This document shows positions 32,607-40,276 of a stretch of 40,276 bases of DNA, one piece after another. The stretch's first letter is position 1, and every line of letters starts with the position of its first letter. The stretch is from Gemmatimonadota bacterium (GTDB taxonomy: Bacteria; Gemmatimonadota; Gemmatimonadetes; Longimicrobiales; Gaopeijiaceae). Under the pieces are notes generated by a model. That model saw only the letters and a list, made by a program, of their open reading frames with translations, did no database searches and was not told where the DNA came from. A program made the translations under genes and the position numbers. The stretch lies in assembly GCA_012267435.1 (NCBI GenBank), contig JAAXGM010000039.1, positions 1-40,276 of the forward strand, read 5' to 3'.

Positions 32607-35537
32607 CTAACCTCCCGCAGGATCGTCCGCGGGCAGCTGGTACGCCTCGCGCGTGGGGCGCACCGGCCTGAGCAGCCAGTAGGGGCGGCGGGTGCCGTCG
32701 GGAGAGACCCCGCCGGCCGGGCGCGTGTAGCCGAGCCACTTGCGGAACACCTGGCCGGAGCGATCGGCGTGCACGGAGATGTCGCCGTAGGCGTCCCCTT
32801 GGCGGGCCGCGCTCACGCGCACCGCCTGGTGCCAGCAGTGCGACCCGGAAATCGGGTCGGGATGCACGGGGAAGGTCAGGTTCTGGTGCACGCCCACGTC
32901 CGTCCACCAGATGCGGCTGGTGTCGGCATCCGCCGATTCGTAGGGTCCCCCCCCCTTGCGCCGCCTGAGCGACCAGCCGTCCTTGCCGCGTTCCAGGTCC
33001 ACGGTGGCCATGGCCTGGTTCTGGCCGTGGTCGGCGACCTTCCAGCGGCCCATGTGGTGGCTGCACGCGACCACCCCGGGGCGAATCCCCTCGGTGACCC
33101 AGGCGCGCACCACGAAATGACCGATCTCGGTCTCGACCCGCGCCAAGTCGCCGGTGCGGACGCCGATGCCGCGCGCGTCGCGCGGGTGGATCCAGAGCGG
33201 GTTGGTGTGCGCGATCTCGTCGAGCCACTTGGCGTTGGCGCTGCGGGTGTGGATCTGGATCGGAACCCGGAAAGTGGAGATGAGCACCATCTGGCCGGCG
33301 TCCAGGTTCTCGCGGTGGATGTGGCTGCGCGTGTATCCGGGGACGGCGAGTTCCGGCCACCCCCATTCCGCGAGGGTGCCCGACCAGAACTCCAGCCGTC
33401 CCGAGGGCGTGGGGAAGCCCCGGACGATGCGGCCATCCACCTCGACCCCGGCCCGCCTGCGCCCGTCCGCGTCGCCGTCGAGCACGGGGAGCGGGACCAC
33501 GTTGGGGGAGTCGGGTTTGGGGGCGCGGGTGAAGGCGCGCCCGTCCGCGTCGACCCGGACATCCTCGAGCTCGGCGTCGGGAACCGGCTCCTCGTGCAGC
33601 GCACCCGTCCTGGAGGCCACCTCGAAGGCCCCGTACCGGCGCATGTACTCGAGGGGCGTGACGCCCTCGCGGGCGGCGGCGGCGGGCAGTCCCGGAACCG
33701 AGTTCTCGAACATCCATCCGTAGTATTCGTCGATGCCGAGCTTCGTCCCGGGGCGCGCGCGCGATTCAAAGAACGAGCGAATGCCGAGGTCACCGTCGGG
33801 ATCGATGCGCCAAGTGAGATCGATCCAGAACTCGTTCTCCTCCCACACCTCGCCCGGATTGGCCTCGCGGGTATCGGAGACGCTCTCGCCCAGGCGCTCG
33901 CGCGCCGCGCGCAGCACGGGCTGGCGGAAGCCCACCCACTGACCCGCGTACTGCTCGTAGGAGTGTACGTCGTGGCGTTCGGAGCCGAGCCCCATGGGCA
34001 GCACGTAGTCGGCGAAATGGGCGGTCTCGTTCCAGGTCGGCGTAAGGGCGACGTGCAGCCCGACCCGCTCGGGATCGGTGAGCATCTCGATCCACGAGAA
34101 GCCGTCCGGGTTGGTCCAGACCGGATTGTACACGCGCGTGAAGTAGACATCGAGGAAGTCGCCGCTCCTCTTCAGGAGATGCGGCAGGAGGAAGGACATC
34201 TCCATCAGCGCGAGCGGATACTCGGCGGGCCAGGTGAGCTCGTTCCAGTGCTCGGGATGGCGCGGGAGATGGATGGGACGCGGCACGAACTTGTTCCAGG
34301 AGTTGGGATGGGTGCCCCCCTCGGTCGCCACCGCTCCCAGCAGCGCATTGAGCAGGAAGAGGGTGCGGGCCACCTGCCAGCCGCCCAGATTGCCCGCGGC
34401 GGCGCTGCGCCAGTTGTGCGTCGAGAGCCGGGTGCCGGCCCCGGCCACGAGGCGGGCCACGGCTTCGATCGTGCCCGCGTCGACGCCTGACTCGCGCTCC
34501 GCGTACTCGAAGGTGTACTCCGCGTACATCTCCTCGAGCTTCTCCTCGAAGCGCTCGAAGTCGCGCGGAAGATCGGGGTGCGCCTCGGCCATGAACTCCC
34601 GCCAGTTCCACCAGCGGCGCACGAAGTCGCGGTTGTGTAGCCGGTTCGCGACCAGCCAGCGGGCGATGGACAGGAAGATGGCCGCCTCCGACCCCGGATA
34701 GGGGGACAGCCAGTGGTCGGCGTGGGTGGCGGTGTTGGAGAGGCGGGTGTCGAGGACGACGAGCTTCGCCCCGCCCGCCTTGGCGTCGATGATGCGCTGG
34801 GCGTGGGGGTTGAAGTAGTGCCCGGTCTCCAGGTGACTCGACACGAGGAGGATGACGCGCGCGTGGGCGTGGTCCGGGCTCGGGCGGTCCATCCCCATCC
34901 AGAGGTGGTAGCCGGCCCTCGCGCCCGACGAGCAGATGTTGGTGTGCGAGTTGTGGCCGTCCACGCCCCAGGCCGCCAGCATGCGCTCGGTGAAGCCGTC
35001 CTCTCCGGGGCGGCCCACATGGTACATGATCTCCTTCTGCCGCCCCTCCTCGAGCGCCCGGCGAATGCGCCCGGCGATGTCGTCCAGGGCCTCGTCCCAG
35101 TCGACGCGGGTCCACTGCCCGGAGCCGCGCTCGCCGGCGCGCTTCAGGGGGTGGAGGATGCGGTCGGGGTCGGTGACCTGGTTTGCGGTCGCCGGCCCCT
35201 TGGCGCAGTTGCGGCCCCTCGACCCAGGATGCTCGGGATTGCCCTCGAACTTGCGCACCTCGAGCGTGTCGCGGTCCACGTAGGCCAGCAGCCCGCACGC
35301 GGACTCGCAGTTGAAGCAGGTGGTGGGCACCAGCATGTAGCGCTTCTCGACACGCCGGGGCCACGCGCGCGAGTCCAGTTCCACCCAGTCGTCCCAGCGC
35401 TCCTTCGGCGGAAACGAGGCCAGGTGCACCCGGCTGGGCCCCGGGTAGAAGCTCTCGCCCCGGCCCTCCGCCTCCCTGCGGGCGGCGGACACCCGCTCGT
35501 TGAGGCGCTTCAGATCCACGCGGCCGTCGCTCTTCAT
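32607..35537 (-). CDS. Molybdopterin oxidoreductase, catalytic subunit (no Tat signal)
   Basis: This is a 976-aa member of the DMSO-reductase/CISM superfamily. The N-terminal [4Fe-4S] motif is C-x2-C-x3-C-x29-C (C74, C77, C81, C111; TCFNCESACG ... RGRNCAKGPAT). The MopB domain follows, with the likely Mo ligand Cys202 in NICSSGARAGYHLW. The molydop-binding C-terminal domain runs from roughly residue 760 (AHTNPLWIHPRDARGIGVRTGDLARVET). The N-terminus (MKSDGRVDLKRLNERV) has no twin-arginine or Sec signal, so the enzyme should face the cytoplasm, as in SoeABC-type sulfite dehydrogenases rather than PsrABC. The substrate is not identifiable; a sulfur oxyanion is an inference from the SulP neighbour. 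The gene lies 39 bp downstream of the FeS/NrfD subunit. Confidence 0.9.
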   Translation of the reverse strand: MKSDGRVDLKRLNERVSAARREAEGRGESFYPGPSRVHLASFPPKERWDDWVELDSRAWPRRVEKRYMLVPTTCFNCESACGLLAYVDRDTLEVRKFEGNPEHPGSRGRNCAKGPATANQVTDPDRILHPLKRAGERGSGQWTRVDWDEALDDIAGRIRRALEEGRQKEIMYHVGRPGEDGFTERMLAAWGVDGHNSHTNICSSGARAGYHLWMGMDRPSPDHAHARVILLVSSHLETGHYFNPHAQRIIDAKAGGAKLVVLDTRLSNTATHADHWLSPYPGSEAAIFLSIARWLVANRLHNRDFVRRWWNWREFMAEAHPDLPRDFERFEEKLEEMYAEYTFEYAERESGVDAGTIEAVARLVAGAGTRLSTHNWRSAAAGNLGGWQVARTLFLLNALLGAVATEGGTHPNSWNKFVPRPIHLPRHPEHWNELTWPAEYPLALMEMSFLLPHLLKRSGDFLDVYFTRVYNPVWTNPDGFSWIEMLTDPERVGLHVALTPTWNETAHFADYVLPMGLGSERHDVHSYEQYAGQWVGFRQPVLRAARERLGESVSDTREANPGEVWEENEFWIDLTWRIDPDGDLGIRSFFESRARPGTKLGIDEYYGWMFENSVPGLPAAAAREGVTPLEYMRRYGAFEVASRTGALHEEPVPDAELEDVRVDADGRAFTRAPKPDSPNVVPLPVLDGDADGRRRAGVEVDGRIVRGFPTPSGRLEFWSGTLAEWGWPELAVPGYTRSHIHRENLDAGQMVLISTFRVPIQIHTRSANAKWLDEIAHTNPLWIHPRDARGIGVRTGDLARVETEIGHFVVRAWVTEGIRPGVVACSHHMGRWKVADHGQNQAMATVDLERGKDGWSLRRRKGGGPYESADADTSRIWWTDVGVHQNLTFPVHPDPISGSHCWHQAVRVSAARQGDAYGDISVHADRSGQVFRKWLGYTRPAGGVSPDGTRRPYWLLRPVRPTREAYQLPADDPAGG

Positions 35538-35576
35538 GGCGCGATCCCGTGGCCGCCGCGCCTCATCGCCCGATCC

Positions 35577-37142
35577 TCACGACAGCGGGACCGACTGCCC
35601 GGCCTGCACGTAGGCGTGCTCGTAGGCCAGCAGTCCCAGAAGCCCGGCGAGGAGGCCTGGAAGCCCGACCCAGGGGGCGGCGAGCCCGACGGCGCTGAGG
35701 AGAATGCCCGTCCGGAACCACGCGGCGAAGCGCCCCCGGGTCAGCTCACGGACGGCCAGGTGCGCGTGGGCGGTACCGTGCGTGATGGTGATCTCGCCCA
35801 GGACAAGAAGCAGATGGGCGGCGGTGAGGGCCGCGAAGCCGCCCGCCAGTAGCGGACGCACCCCGGGGGCCGCCAGCGGATGGACGGCGGCCGCCCCCGC
35901 GAGCAGCGCCTGAACCAGGAAGTGGGGCGGCAGCAGGGGATTCTGCCACAGGTCGCGGGCCCTCGCCTGGGCGAACAGGTAGGCCGTGTACACGGCCGTC
36001 ATCGCGGCCAGCGGGACACCGGCCAGCGCGAGCGCGCGGGCGACATCGGAGGCCCCCGCCCAGGCCGCTCCCAGATGAGCCGCCAGAACCGCCCCGAAGC
36101 CCGCGAGCACGAATCCTCCGCGCACCAGCCAACTTCGCCACTGCGGACGCAGGAGGATGTAGTGGAAGCGTCCGGGATGCTCCAGATCCCAGATCAGAAG
36201 GCCCGTGGTCACCACCAGAAAGGCCAGCGCCAACAGCGGCGCGCCGAACAGCCAGAGCGGGTCCGTCCACGAGAGCGCCCCGAAGAGGATGAGCAGCAGC
36301 GGCGCCAGGTACGCTCCGGCCGCGATCGACTTCGTCCAGGTGTAGAGGCTGACGCGGGCGTCCCAGGGAGCGCTGTGGGGCACGTCGTAGCTCAGGATCG
36401 CGCCCGCGGAGGAGTTTCCCCAACCCGGGTGTCCGGAAGTCACCTGGTCGGCGCCGCTCCCCTGCTCGCTCCACATGAAGAGTCCCCCTTCCGGCCGCGC
36501 CGCCGCCAGGGGGTCCAGGGTCGCCTGGCGCGCTCCCTTGTAGAAGAGCTTCGGGCGGGTCTCCTTCTCCGGGCGCCGGACCGTGAGGGCGTCCTCGTGC
36601 ACCATCTCGGTCACCTTCGCCAGCGGGTCGTTGAGGTCTCCGACCAGGATCGCTTCCGTGGGACACACCACCACGCACGCCGGCTCGAGACCCAGGTCCA
36701 GACGGTGCGCGCAGAAGTTGCACTTCTCCGCGGAATGGTCCTCCGGGTTGATGAAGATGGCGTCGTAGGGGCAGGCGGCGATGCACGCCTTGCAGCCGAT
36801 GCAGGCGGCCTTGTCGAAGTCCACGATCCCGTCCGACCGGCGGAACATCGCCGAGGTGGGGCAGGCGGTCACGCACGGCGCGTCCTCGCACTGGTTGCAC
36901 CGGGTTACCTGGAACGCGCGGCGGGTGCGCGGGAAGTGGCCCGCATCGACGTACTTGACGTACGTGCGGGTGACCCCCAGCGGGACTTCGTTTTCGGATT
37001 TGCAGGCGGTGGTGCAGGCGTGACAGCCGATGCACCGGGAATGGTCGATGACCTTGGCCCAGCGGGAGGCCCCGCTCGCGGTCGGCTCGGTGGCGCGCGA
37101 ATCGCCCGCGGACTCGACCGGCGAGGGGGCGGAGGGATTCAT
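35577..37142 (-). CDS. Fused [4Fe-4S] electron-transfer and NrfD-like membrane subunit
   Basis: One 521-aa polypeptide joins two subunits that are usually separate. Residues 30-165 hold four ferredoxin-type Cys clusters: C37/40/43/47, C82/85/90/94, C114/117/120/124 and C141/144/156/160. The pattern matches DmsB/PsrB/NrfC. From about residue 265, around eight TM segments form an NrfD/PsrC-like quinone-reactive anchor with the typical DLEHPGRFHYILLRPQWRSWL. There is no Tat signal, consistent with clusters on the cytoplasmic side. The protein should pass electrons between the catalytic subunit and the quinone pool. ATG 37142 has a weak SD and lies only 15 bp after the HU gene. Confidence 0.92.
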   Translation of the reverse strand: MNPSAPSPVESAGDSRATEPTASGASRWAKVIDHSRCIGCHACTTACKSENEVPLGVTRTYVKYVDAGHFPRTRRAFQVTRCNQCEDAPCVTACPTSAMFRRSDGIVDFDKAACIGCKACIAACPYDAIFINPEDHSAEKCNFCAHRLDLGLEPACVVVCPTEAILVGDLNDPLAKVTEMVHEDALTVRRPEKETRPKLFYKGARQATLDPLAAARPEGGLFMWSEQGSGADQVTSGHPGWGNSSAGAILSYDVPHSAPWDARVSLYTWTKSIAAGAYLAPLLLILFGALSWTDPLWLFGAPLLALAFLVVTTGLLIWDLEHPGRFHYILLRPQWRSWLVRGGFVLAGFGAVLAAHLGAAWAGASDVARALALAGVPLAAMTAVYTAYLFAQARARDLWQNPLLPPHFLVQALLAGAAAVHPLAAPGVRPLLAGGFAALTAAHLLLVLGEITITHGTAHAHLAVRELTRGRFAAWFRTGILLSAVGLAAPWVGLPGLLAGLLGLLAYEHAYVQAGQSVPLS

Positions 37143-37157
37143 GCTTCGGTCGACGAT

Positions 37158-37454
37158 CTATCCCCCTGCGATGCGGTCCCGCAACGGCTTGCCGGGCTTG
37201 AAATACGCGTACCTCTTCGCCGCGATGGAGATCTTTTCGCCGGTCGCCGGGTTTCTGCCGGTGCGCGCGGCGCGCGACTTGACGCCGAAGCTGCCGAATC
37301 CGGGGACCGTCACCTTGCCTCCCGCGTCGAGTTCGCCGGCGATGATGCCCGATCCGGCGCTTGTGTCGAAGATGCAGTTGAGCACGTCCGCCGCCTTGGC
37401 CTGGGGGAGGTTGGCCCGCTGCGCGAGAGCGGCCGCCATTTCCTTCTTGTTCAT
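37158..37454 (-). CDS. HU-family nucleoid-associated DNA-binding protein
   Basis: The 98-aa protein starts at ATG 37454 (AGGAG about 6 nt upstream); the 281-aa track ORF adds an out-of-frame leader. The HU/IHF fold is clear: MNKKEMAAALAQRANLP (helix-turn-helix dimer core), the conserved VTVPGFGSFGVKSRAARTGRNPATGEKI with the beta-arm GRNP tip, and YAYFKPGKPLRD. It bends and compacts DNA as a dimer. It lies 15 bp upstream of the FeS/NrfD gene with no terminator between them, so it may be the promoter-proximal gene of that operon. Confidence 0.93.
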   Translation of the reverse strand: MNKKEMAAALAQRANLPQAKAADVLNCIFDTSAGSGIIAGELDAGGKVTVPGFGSFGVKSRAARTGRNPATGEKISIAAKRYAYFKPGKPLRDRIAGG

Positions 37455-37715
37455 TACATCTCCTGCGTTGTGGGTGCACCCGACACCGCCGGATGCCCTA
37501 TCCGACGGAACGACAGGGACAGGATACATGGAACGGAGCGATTGCGGAACCTTGAGGAAGCAAACCTCCGTGACGCGATGTCGGCGCGCAAGCGGCGCGG
37601 AGAAGAGGGCGCGGGTTGGGTTGACCCCATCTGGATCCCAGGTTTCCCTTTGACGTACGGGGACCCGCTCGAGGCGGGCAATCCGCATACCGAGACGAAA
37701 AAGAGCGAGGTAGCG
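37455..37715. other. Divergent intergenic region between HU and coiled-coil gene
   Basis: These 261 bp should hold promoters for both flanking genes. Minus-strand TATCCT near 37523-37528, with TTCCGC 17 nt upstream, is a weak HU candidate. Plus-strand TTGACC (37621) and TTGACG (37650) lack a good -10 at the right spacing. CCCGC-TCGAG-GCGGG (37664-37678) is a palindromic hairpin 38-52 nt upstream of the plus-strand gene and could be an operator. Confidence 0.35.
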
Positions 37716-38063
37716 ATGAAGGACAGTTTCGCGATTCAGGAACTTGGCGTCGCGCTGGCCAAGCTCGAACGTCGTGTTGTCACCGGGTTCGATCAACTGA
37801 ACGGACGGATCTCCGCATTGGAATCGAAGCTCGCCACGCGGATCGACGACGTGGAGGCACACGCGGACAAACGGAGCGTCGAGTTCGTGAGCAGGGTCGA
37901 CACGGTGTCGGCCAAGTTCAAGCAGGTTCGATACTCGCTCGACGGGCTGGAGGAGCGCCTTAGCCAAAGGGTCGAGGGATTGGACACCGAAGTCCGGAAA
38001 CAACTCGGCGTTCTACAAGCCGCGGTCGACGCGATCGGCGCGCACTTCGCCGGTTCGAAGTAG
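37716..38063 (+). CDS. Small coiled-coil protein of unknown function
   Basis: ATG 37716, with GAGG 6 nt upstream, gives 115 aa. The supplied 727-aa ORF ending here is a chance extension across the minus-strand genes; only its tail looks like a real protein. The sequence is almost wholly helical and heptad-rich (LAKLERRVVTGFDQLNGRISALESKLATRIDDVEAH, LDGLEERLSQRVEGLDTEV), with no TM and no signal. It would form a rod-like oligomer. Coiled-coil proteins of this kind occur near mobile-element genes, but no family is recognised. Confidence 0.65.
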   Translation: MKDSFAIQELGVALAKLERRVVTGFDQLNGRISALESKLATRIDDVEAHADKRSVEFVSRVDTVSAKFKQVRYSLDGLEERLSQRVEGLDTEVRKQLGVLQAAVDAIGAHFAGSK

Positions 38064-38138
38064 CCAAGGCTTCCTCTCCCGCCCCCTCCATGCCTGGTGT
38101 TGGGCGCGTCGGTCCCGAATGGTGCAAATCCCAAGACA

Positions 38139-38145
38139 TGATAAC
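38139..38145. repeat. TGATAAC copy, left of integrase
   Basis: TGATAAC at 38139-38145 is repeated at 39344-39350, so the two copies flank the integrase gene. At 7 bp this could be chance. It is noted because both copies lie in non-coding DNA next to the recombinase. Confidence 0.2.
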
Positions 38146-38160
38146 GGACAGGATACCAGG

Positions 38161-39312
38161 ATGGAACGACCGAGGAAGCTCAACGCGAGTTTCGTCAAAA
38201 CCGTCCGGCGGCCGGGCCGATACGGGGACGGACGGGGAGGCTACGGACTGTCGCTGCTGGTCAAGCCCACATCGACCGGACGGACGAGCAGGACGTGGGC
38301 GCAGCGCCTGTACATCAACGGCAGGGCCGTGAACCTGGGTCTGGGGGCGTATCCGTTGGTGACGTTGAGGGAGGCGAGGGCCAAGGCGCTTGAGAATCGG
38401 CGAACGCTGGCGCGGGGAATGGACCCCAGGAGCGGCGGCATACCGACGTTCGCGCGAGCCGCCGAGAAAGTGATTGCGATCCACAGGGCGAACTGGAAAC
38501 CGGGTGGCGACACCGAACAGCAGTGGAGGAGCAGCCTGCGCGACTACGTCTACCCGAAAATCGGGCACAAGACGGTGAACAAGATCACGACGACGGACGT
38601 GATGGCCGTCCTGCTGCCGATCTGGAACGAGAAGCGGGTGACGGCGACGCGGGTGCGCAACAGGATTTCGGCGGTGATGAGGTGGGCCGTCGCGAAGGAG
38701 TACCGGGAGGGGAATCCGGCCGGCGACACCATCGCGGCCGCGCTGCCCAGGAACGGGGTTCGAAGGGTCCACCATCGCGCACTGCCTCACGCCCGGGTTG
38801 CGCGGGCGCTGGCCAGAGTGCGCGCGAGCACGTCGCGACCCGTGACGAAACTGGCCTTCGAGTTTCTCGTTCTGACCGCGTCCAGGTCAGGCGAGGTTCG
38901 GAGTGCGAAGTGGGCCGACATCGATGCCGGCGACGCCACATGGACCGTGCCCGGCAAACGCATGAAGATGGGACGCGAGCATCGGGTTCCGTTGTCTTCA
39001 CGTGCTCTCGAAGTGCTCGTCCAGGCGCGCCGTCAATGCAACGGATCCGATCTGGCCTTCCCCTCCCCGTCTGGCCGCAAGCTGACCGGCAACACACTCT
39101 CCCTGCTCTGTCGACGCCTTGAAATCGCAGCCGTTCCGCACGGCTTCCGTTCCTCGTTCCGCGATTGGTGCGCCGAGCGCGGCGTACCCCGCGAGGTCGC
39201 CGAATCCGCGCTCGCGCATGCGGTCAAGGGCGTCGAGGGCGCATACCTGCGGTCCGACCTCTTCGAGCGGCGGCGAAACGTAATGGAAGCATGGGCGGAC
39301 TACGTGCGGTGA
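38161..39312 (+). CDS. Tyrosine recombinase/integrase with DUF4102 arm-binding domain
   Basis: ATG 38161 (AGGA 7 nt upstream) gives 383 aa; ATG 38119 has no SD. The N-terminal ~90 residues match the DUF4102 arm-site DNA-binding domain (KLNASFVKTVRRPGRYGDG, INGRAVNLGLGAYPLVTLREARAKALENR). A SAM-like core-binding domain follows (residues about 95-200). The catalytic domain has R242 (TASRSGEVRSAKW), a probable K in GKRMKMG, H327/R330 (HGFRSSFRDWC), H353 (ALAHAV) and nucleophile Y362 (GAYLRSD), so it appears intact. Members integrate P4-like islands or act as orphan recombinases. No other mobile gene is certain nearby. Confidence 0.93.
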   Translation: MERPRKLNASFVKTVRRPGRYGDGRGGYGLSLLVKPTSTGRTSRTWAQRLYINGRAVNLGLGAYPLVTLREARAKALENRRTLARGMDPRSGGIPTFARAAEKVIAIHRANWKPGGDTEQQWRSSLRDYVYPKIGHKTVNKITTTDVMAVLLPIWNEKRVTATRVRNRISAVMRWAVAKEYREGNPAGDTIAAALPRNGVRRVHHRALPHARVARALARVRASTSRPVTKLAFEFLVLTASRSGEVRSAKWADIDAGDATWTVPGKRMKMGREHRVPLSSRALEVLVQARRQCNGSDLAFPSPSGRKLTGNTLSLLCRRLEIAAVPHGFRSSFRDWCAERGVPREVAESALAHAVKGVEGAYLRSDLFERRRNVMEAWADYVR

Positions 39313-39412
39313 CGAGGGAGGGGTGTCGTGCGCATAACCATAGTGATAACAGCACCGGTTGTGTACTTGTATCATATTGTGATCTTGTGAGTTACGAATA
39401 GTCGGAGCCGGT
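39313..39412. other. AT-rich junction between integrase and repeat-protein gene
   Basis: About 100 bp. The stretch 39331-39400 is about 60% A+T by my count against roughly one third in the surroundings. It contains TGATAAC (39344-39350) and a small imperfect inverted repeat ATCA-TATTG-TGAT. The composition shift right at the integrase 3' end marks a likely recombination junction, or a promoter region. I see no terminator. Confidence 0.45.
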
Positions 39413-40276
39413 GAGTATATCCGCTCCTCGGCGGTGGTCGGCAACGTGGTCGCGGCCGACGCGATGATGAGCGGGGGCGACAGCCAGCCCGAGACGCTGG
39501 TCGGCGTGACGGTCACGCTCGACGGCGAGCACGCCATGGGCGAGACCATGGAGACCGCGGAGGACGGCGGCTTCGCGTTCACGGGGCTGCGGGCCGGCAC
39601 CTACACGGTGACGATCTCCGACTTCCCGGAGGACGTTTCCTTCGAGACGTTGAGCGTCGAGGTCGAGGTCGAGGTGGGCGAGGTCGGCAGCGCCGACTTC
39701 ACGGGCCACTTCATCCGCACCTCGGCGGTCGAGGGCCGGGTGGTGATCGAGGGCGAGGGGCTCGCCGGGGTGACGGTGACCCTGGCCGGCGGACCGGCCG
39801 ACGAGAGCCACACGACGATGACCGACGCCGGCGGCATGTACCGGTTCGAGGAGCTGCGCCCCGGCGACTACACGGTCTCGATTTCGGACTTCGACACCCG
39901 CGACTACGAGTTCGCGGCCACGTCGCAGGACGTGAGCGTGGACCTGGACGAGACCGGAACGGTGTCGTTCACGGGCGTGCTGCTCCGCACCTCCGGCATC
40001 GCCGGCCGGGTGAGCGTGGAGGGCATGGGCCTCGGCGGCGTCGAGGTCACGCTGGCGGGCGGCGACGAGAGCCGCGCGGCGGCGACCGACGCGGGCGGCC
40101 AGTACTCCTTCGCGGGCCTGGCGGCGGGCGACTACACGGTCTCGATCGCGGTCGAGGGCGACGCGTACGTGTTCGAGTCGACGAGCGCGGACGTGACGGT
40201 CGGCGACGACGAGTCGGCGATCGTGAACTTCGAGGGCGCGCATGCGCGCACCGCGAGCGTGTCGGGGATGGCGTTC
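39383..40276 (+). pseudogene. 5'-truncated tandem-repeat (CarboxypepD_reg/SdrD B-like) surface protein, runs off the window
   Basis: The frame opens after a TGA at 39380-39382, has no plausible start codon, and enters a beta-sandwich repeat in mid-unit (GEYIRSSAVVG). Repeats begin near 39419, 39713 (90 aa), 39983 (87 aa) and about 40244. The shared pattern is RTSxxxGRV, GLxGVxVTL, TDAGGxYxF, GDYTVSI and VxFTG. Such prealbumin-like/carboxypeptidase-regulatory repeats occur in large secreted or cell-surface proteins. There is no signal peptide. The ORF is open to the window end, so the total length is unknown. It may be a decayed gene, a silent cassette, or a gene cut by the adjacent recombination event. 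I call it a pseudogene for lack of a start; the right-hand part reads cleanly. Confidence 0.7.

Noticed and set aside
35880-38063. 727-aa plus-strand ORF
   Set aside because: It runs antisense to HU and the FeS/NrfD gene with no domain. Only the tail from 37716 looks genuine.
39392-40243. 283-aa minus-strand ORF at the right edge
   Set aside because: It is a His/Arg/Val-rich antisense shadow. The plus strand shows clear repeated protein domains.

Overview
This is a high-GC bacterial segment (roughly two thirds G+C by eye). It carries a nearly complete division and cell-wall (dcw) cluster on the minus strand. The cluster has a DAP-type MurE, an FtsI-type transpeptidase with a C-terminal PASTA domain, and MraZ. 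The combination of dcw gene order, an M23 peptidase next to ftsZ, DUF4097 and TPR exported proteins, and a cytoplasmic-type molybdopterin oxidoreductase with a fused FeS/NrfD subunit would fit Gemmatimonadota or a related Gram-negative phylum. That placement is inference; nothing here proves the taxon.

Layout. (1) 1-695: the start of a DUF262 gene (minus), cut by the window edge. (2) 696-1207: a sparse stretch with a 36-codon upstream ORF whose stop overlaps a GTG start of mazG (plus, 1208-2107). (3) 2067-26150: one continuous minus-strand run, transcribed from high to low coordinates: mraZ, rsmH, ftsL, ftsI, murE, murF, mraY, murD, ftsW, murG, murC, ftsQ, ftsA, ftsZ, an M23 endopeptidase, a VWA-like membrane protein, ftsY, recG and asnS. 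Most junctions are 4-bp ATGA/GTGA overlaps or gaps of under 10 bp. murB and ddl are absent from their usual places. Five TGG-like motifs at an exact 10-bp period sit directly upstream of mraZ and look like the MraZ autoregulatory box. (4) 26346-28251: a self-contained unit, a secreted TPR protein with its own good promoter, an upstream palindrome and an intrinsic terminator. (5) 28324-29920: a 4HBT-fold thioesterase and a DUF4097 protein with nine DTGSG-type repeats that looks like a beta-solenoid. (6) 30088-37454: HU, an FeS/NrfD fusion, a molybdopterin oxidoreductase, a TorD-like chaperone and a SulP transporter, packed head to tail (minus), which suggests a cytoplasm-facing membrane oxidoreductase linked to inorganic anion transport. 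(7) 37716-40276 (plus): a small coiled-coil protein, a DUF4102-type tyrosine integrase, a ~100-bp AT-rich stretch, and then a large tandem-repeat protein that begins in mid-repeat with no start codon.

How the genes work together. The dcw genes provide lipid I/II synthesis (murC-G, mraY), septal polymerisation (ftsW, ftsI), divisome assembly (ftsL, ftsQ, ftsA, ftsZ) and probably septal peptidoglycan hydrolysis (M23). FtsY targets membrane proteins, and RecG and AsnS are housekeeping passengers. The most unusual parts are the HU-oxidoreductase-SulP block and the integrase/5'-truncated repeat-gene junction at the right edge.
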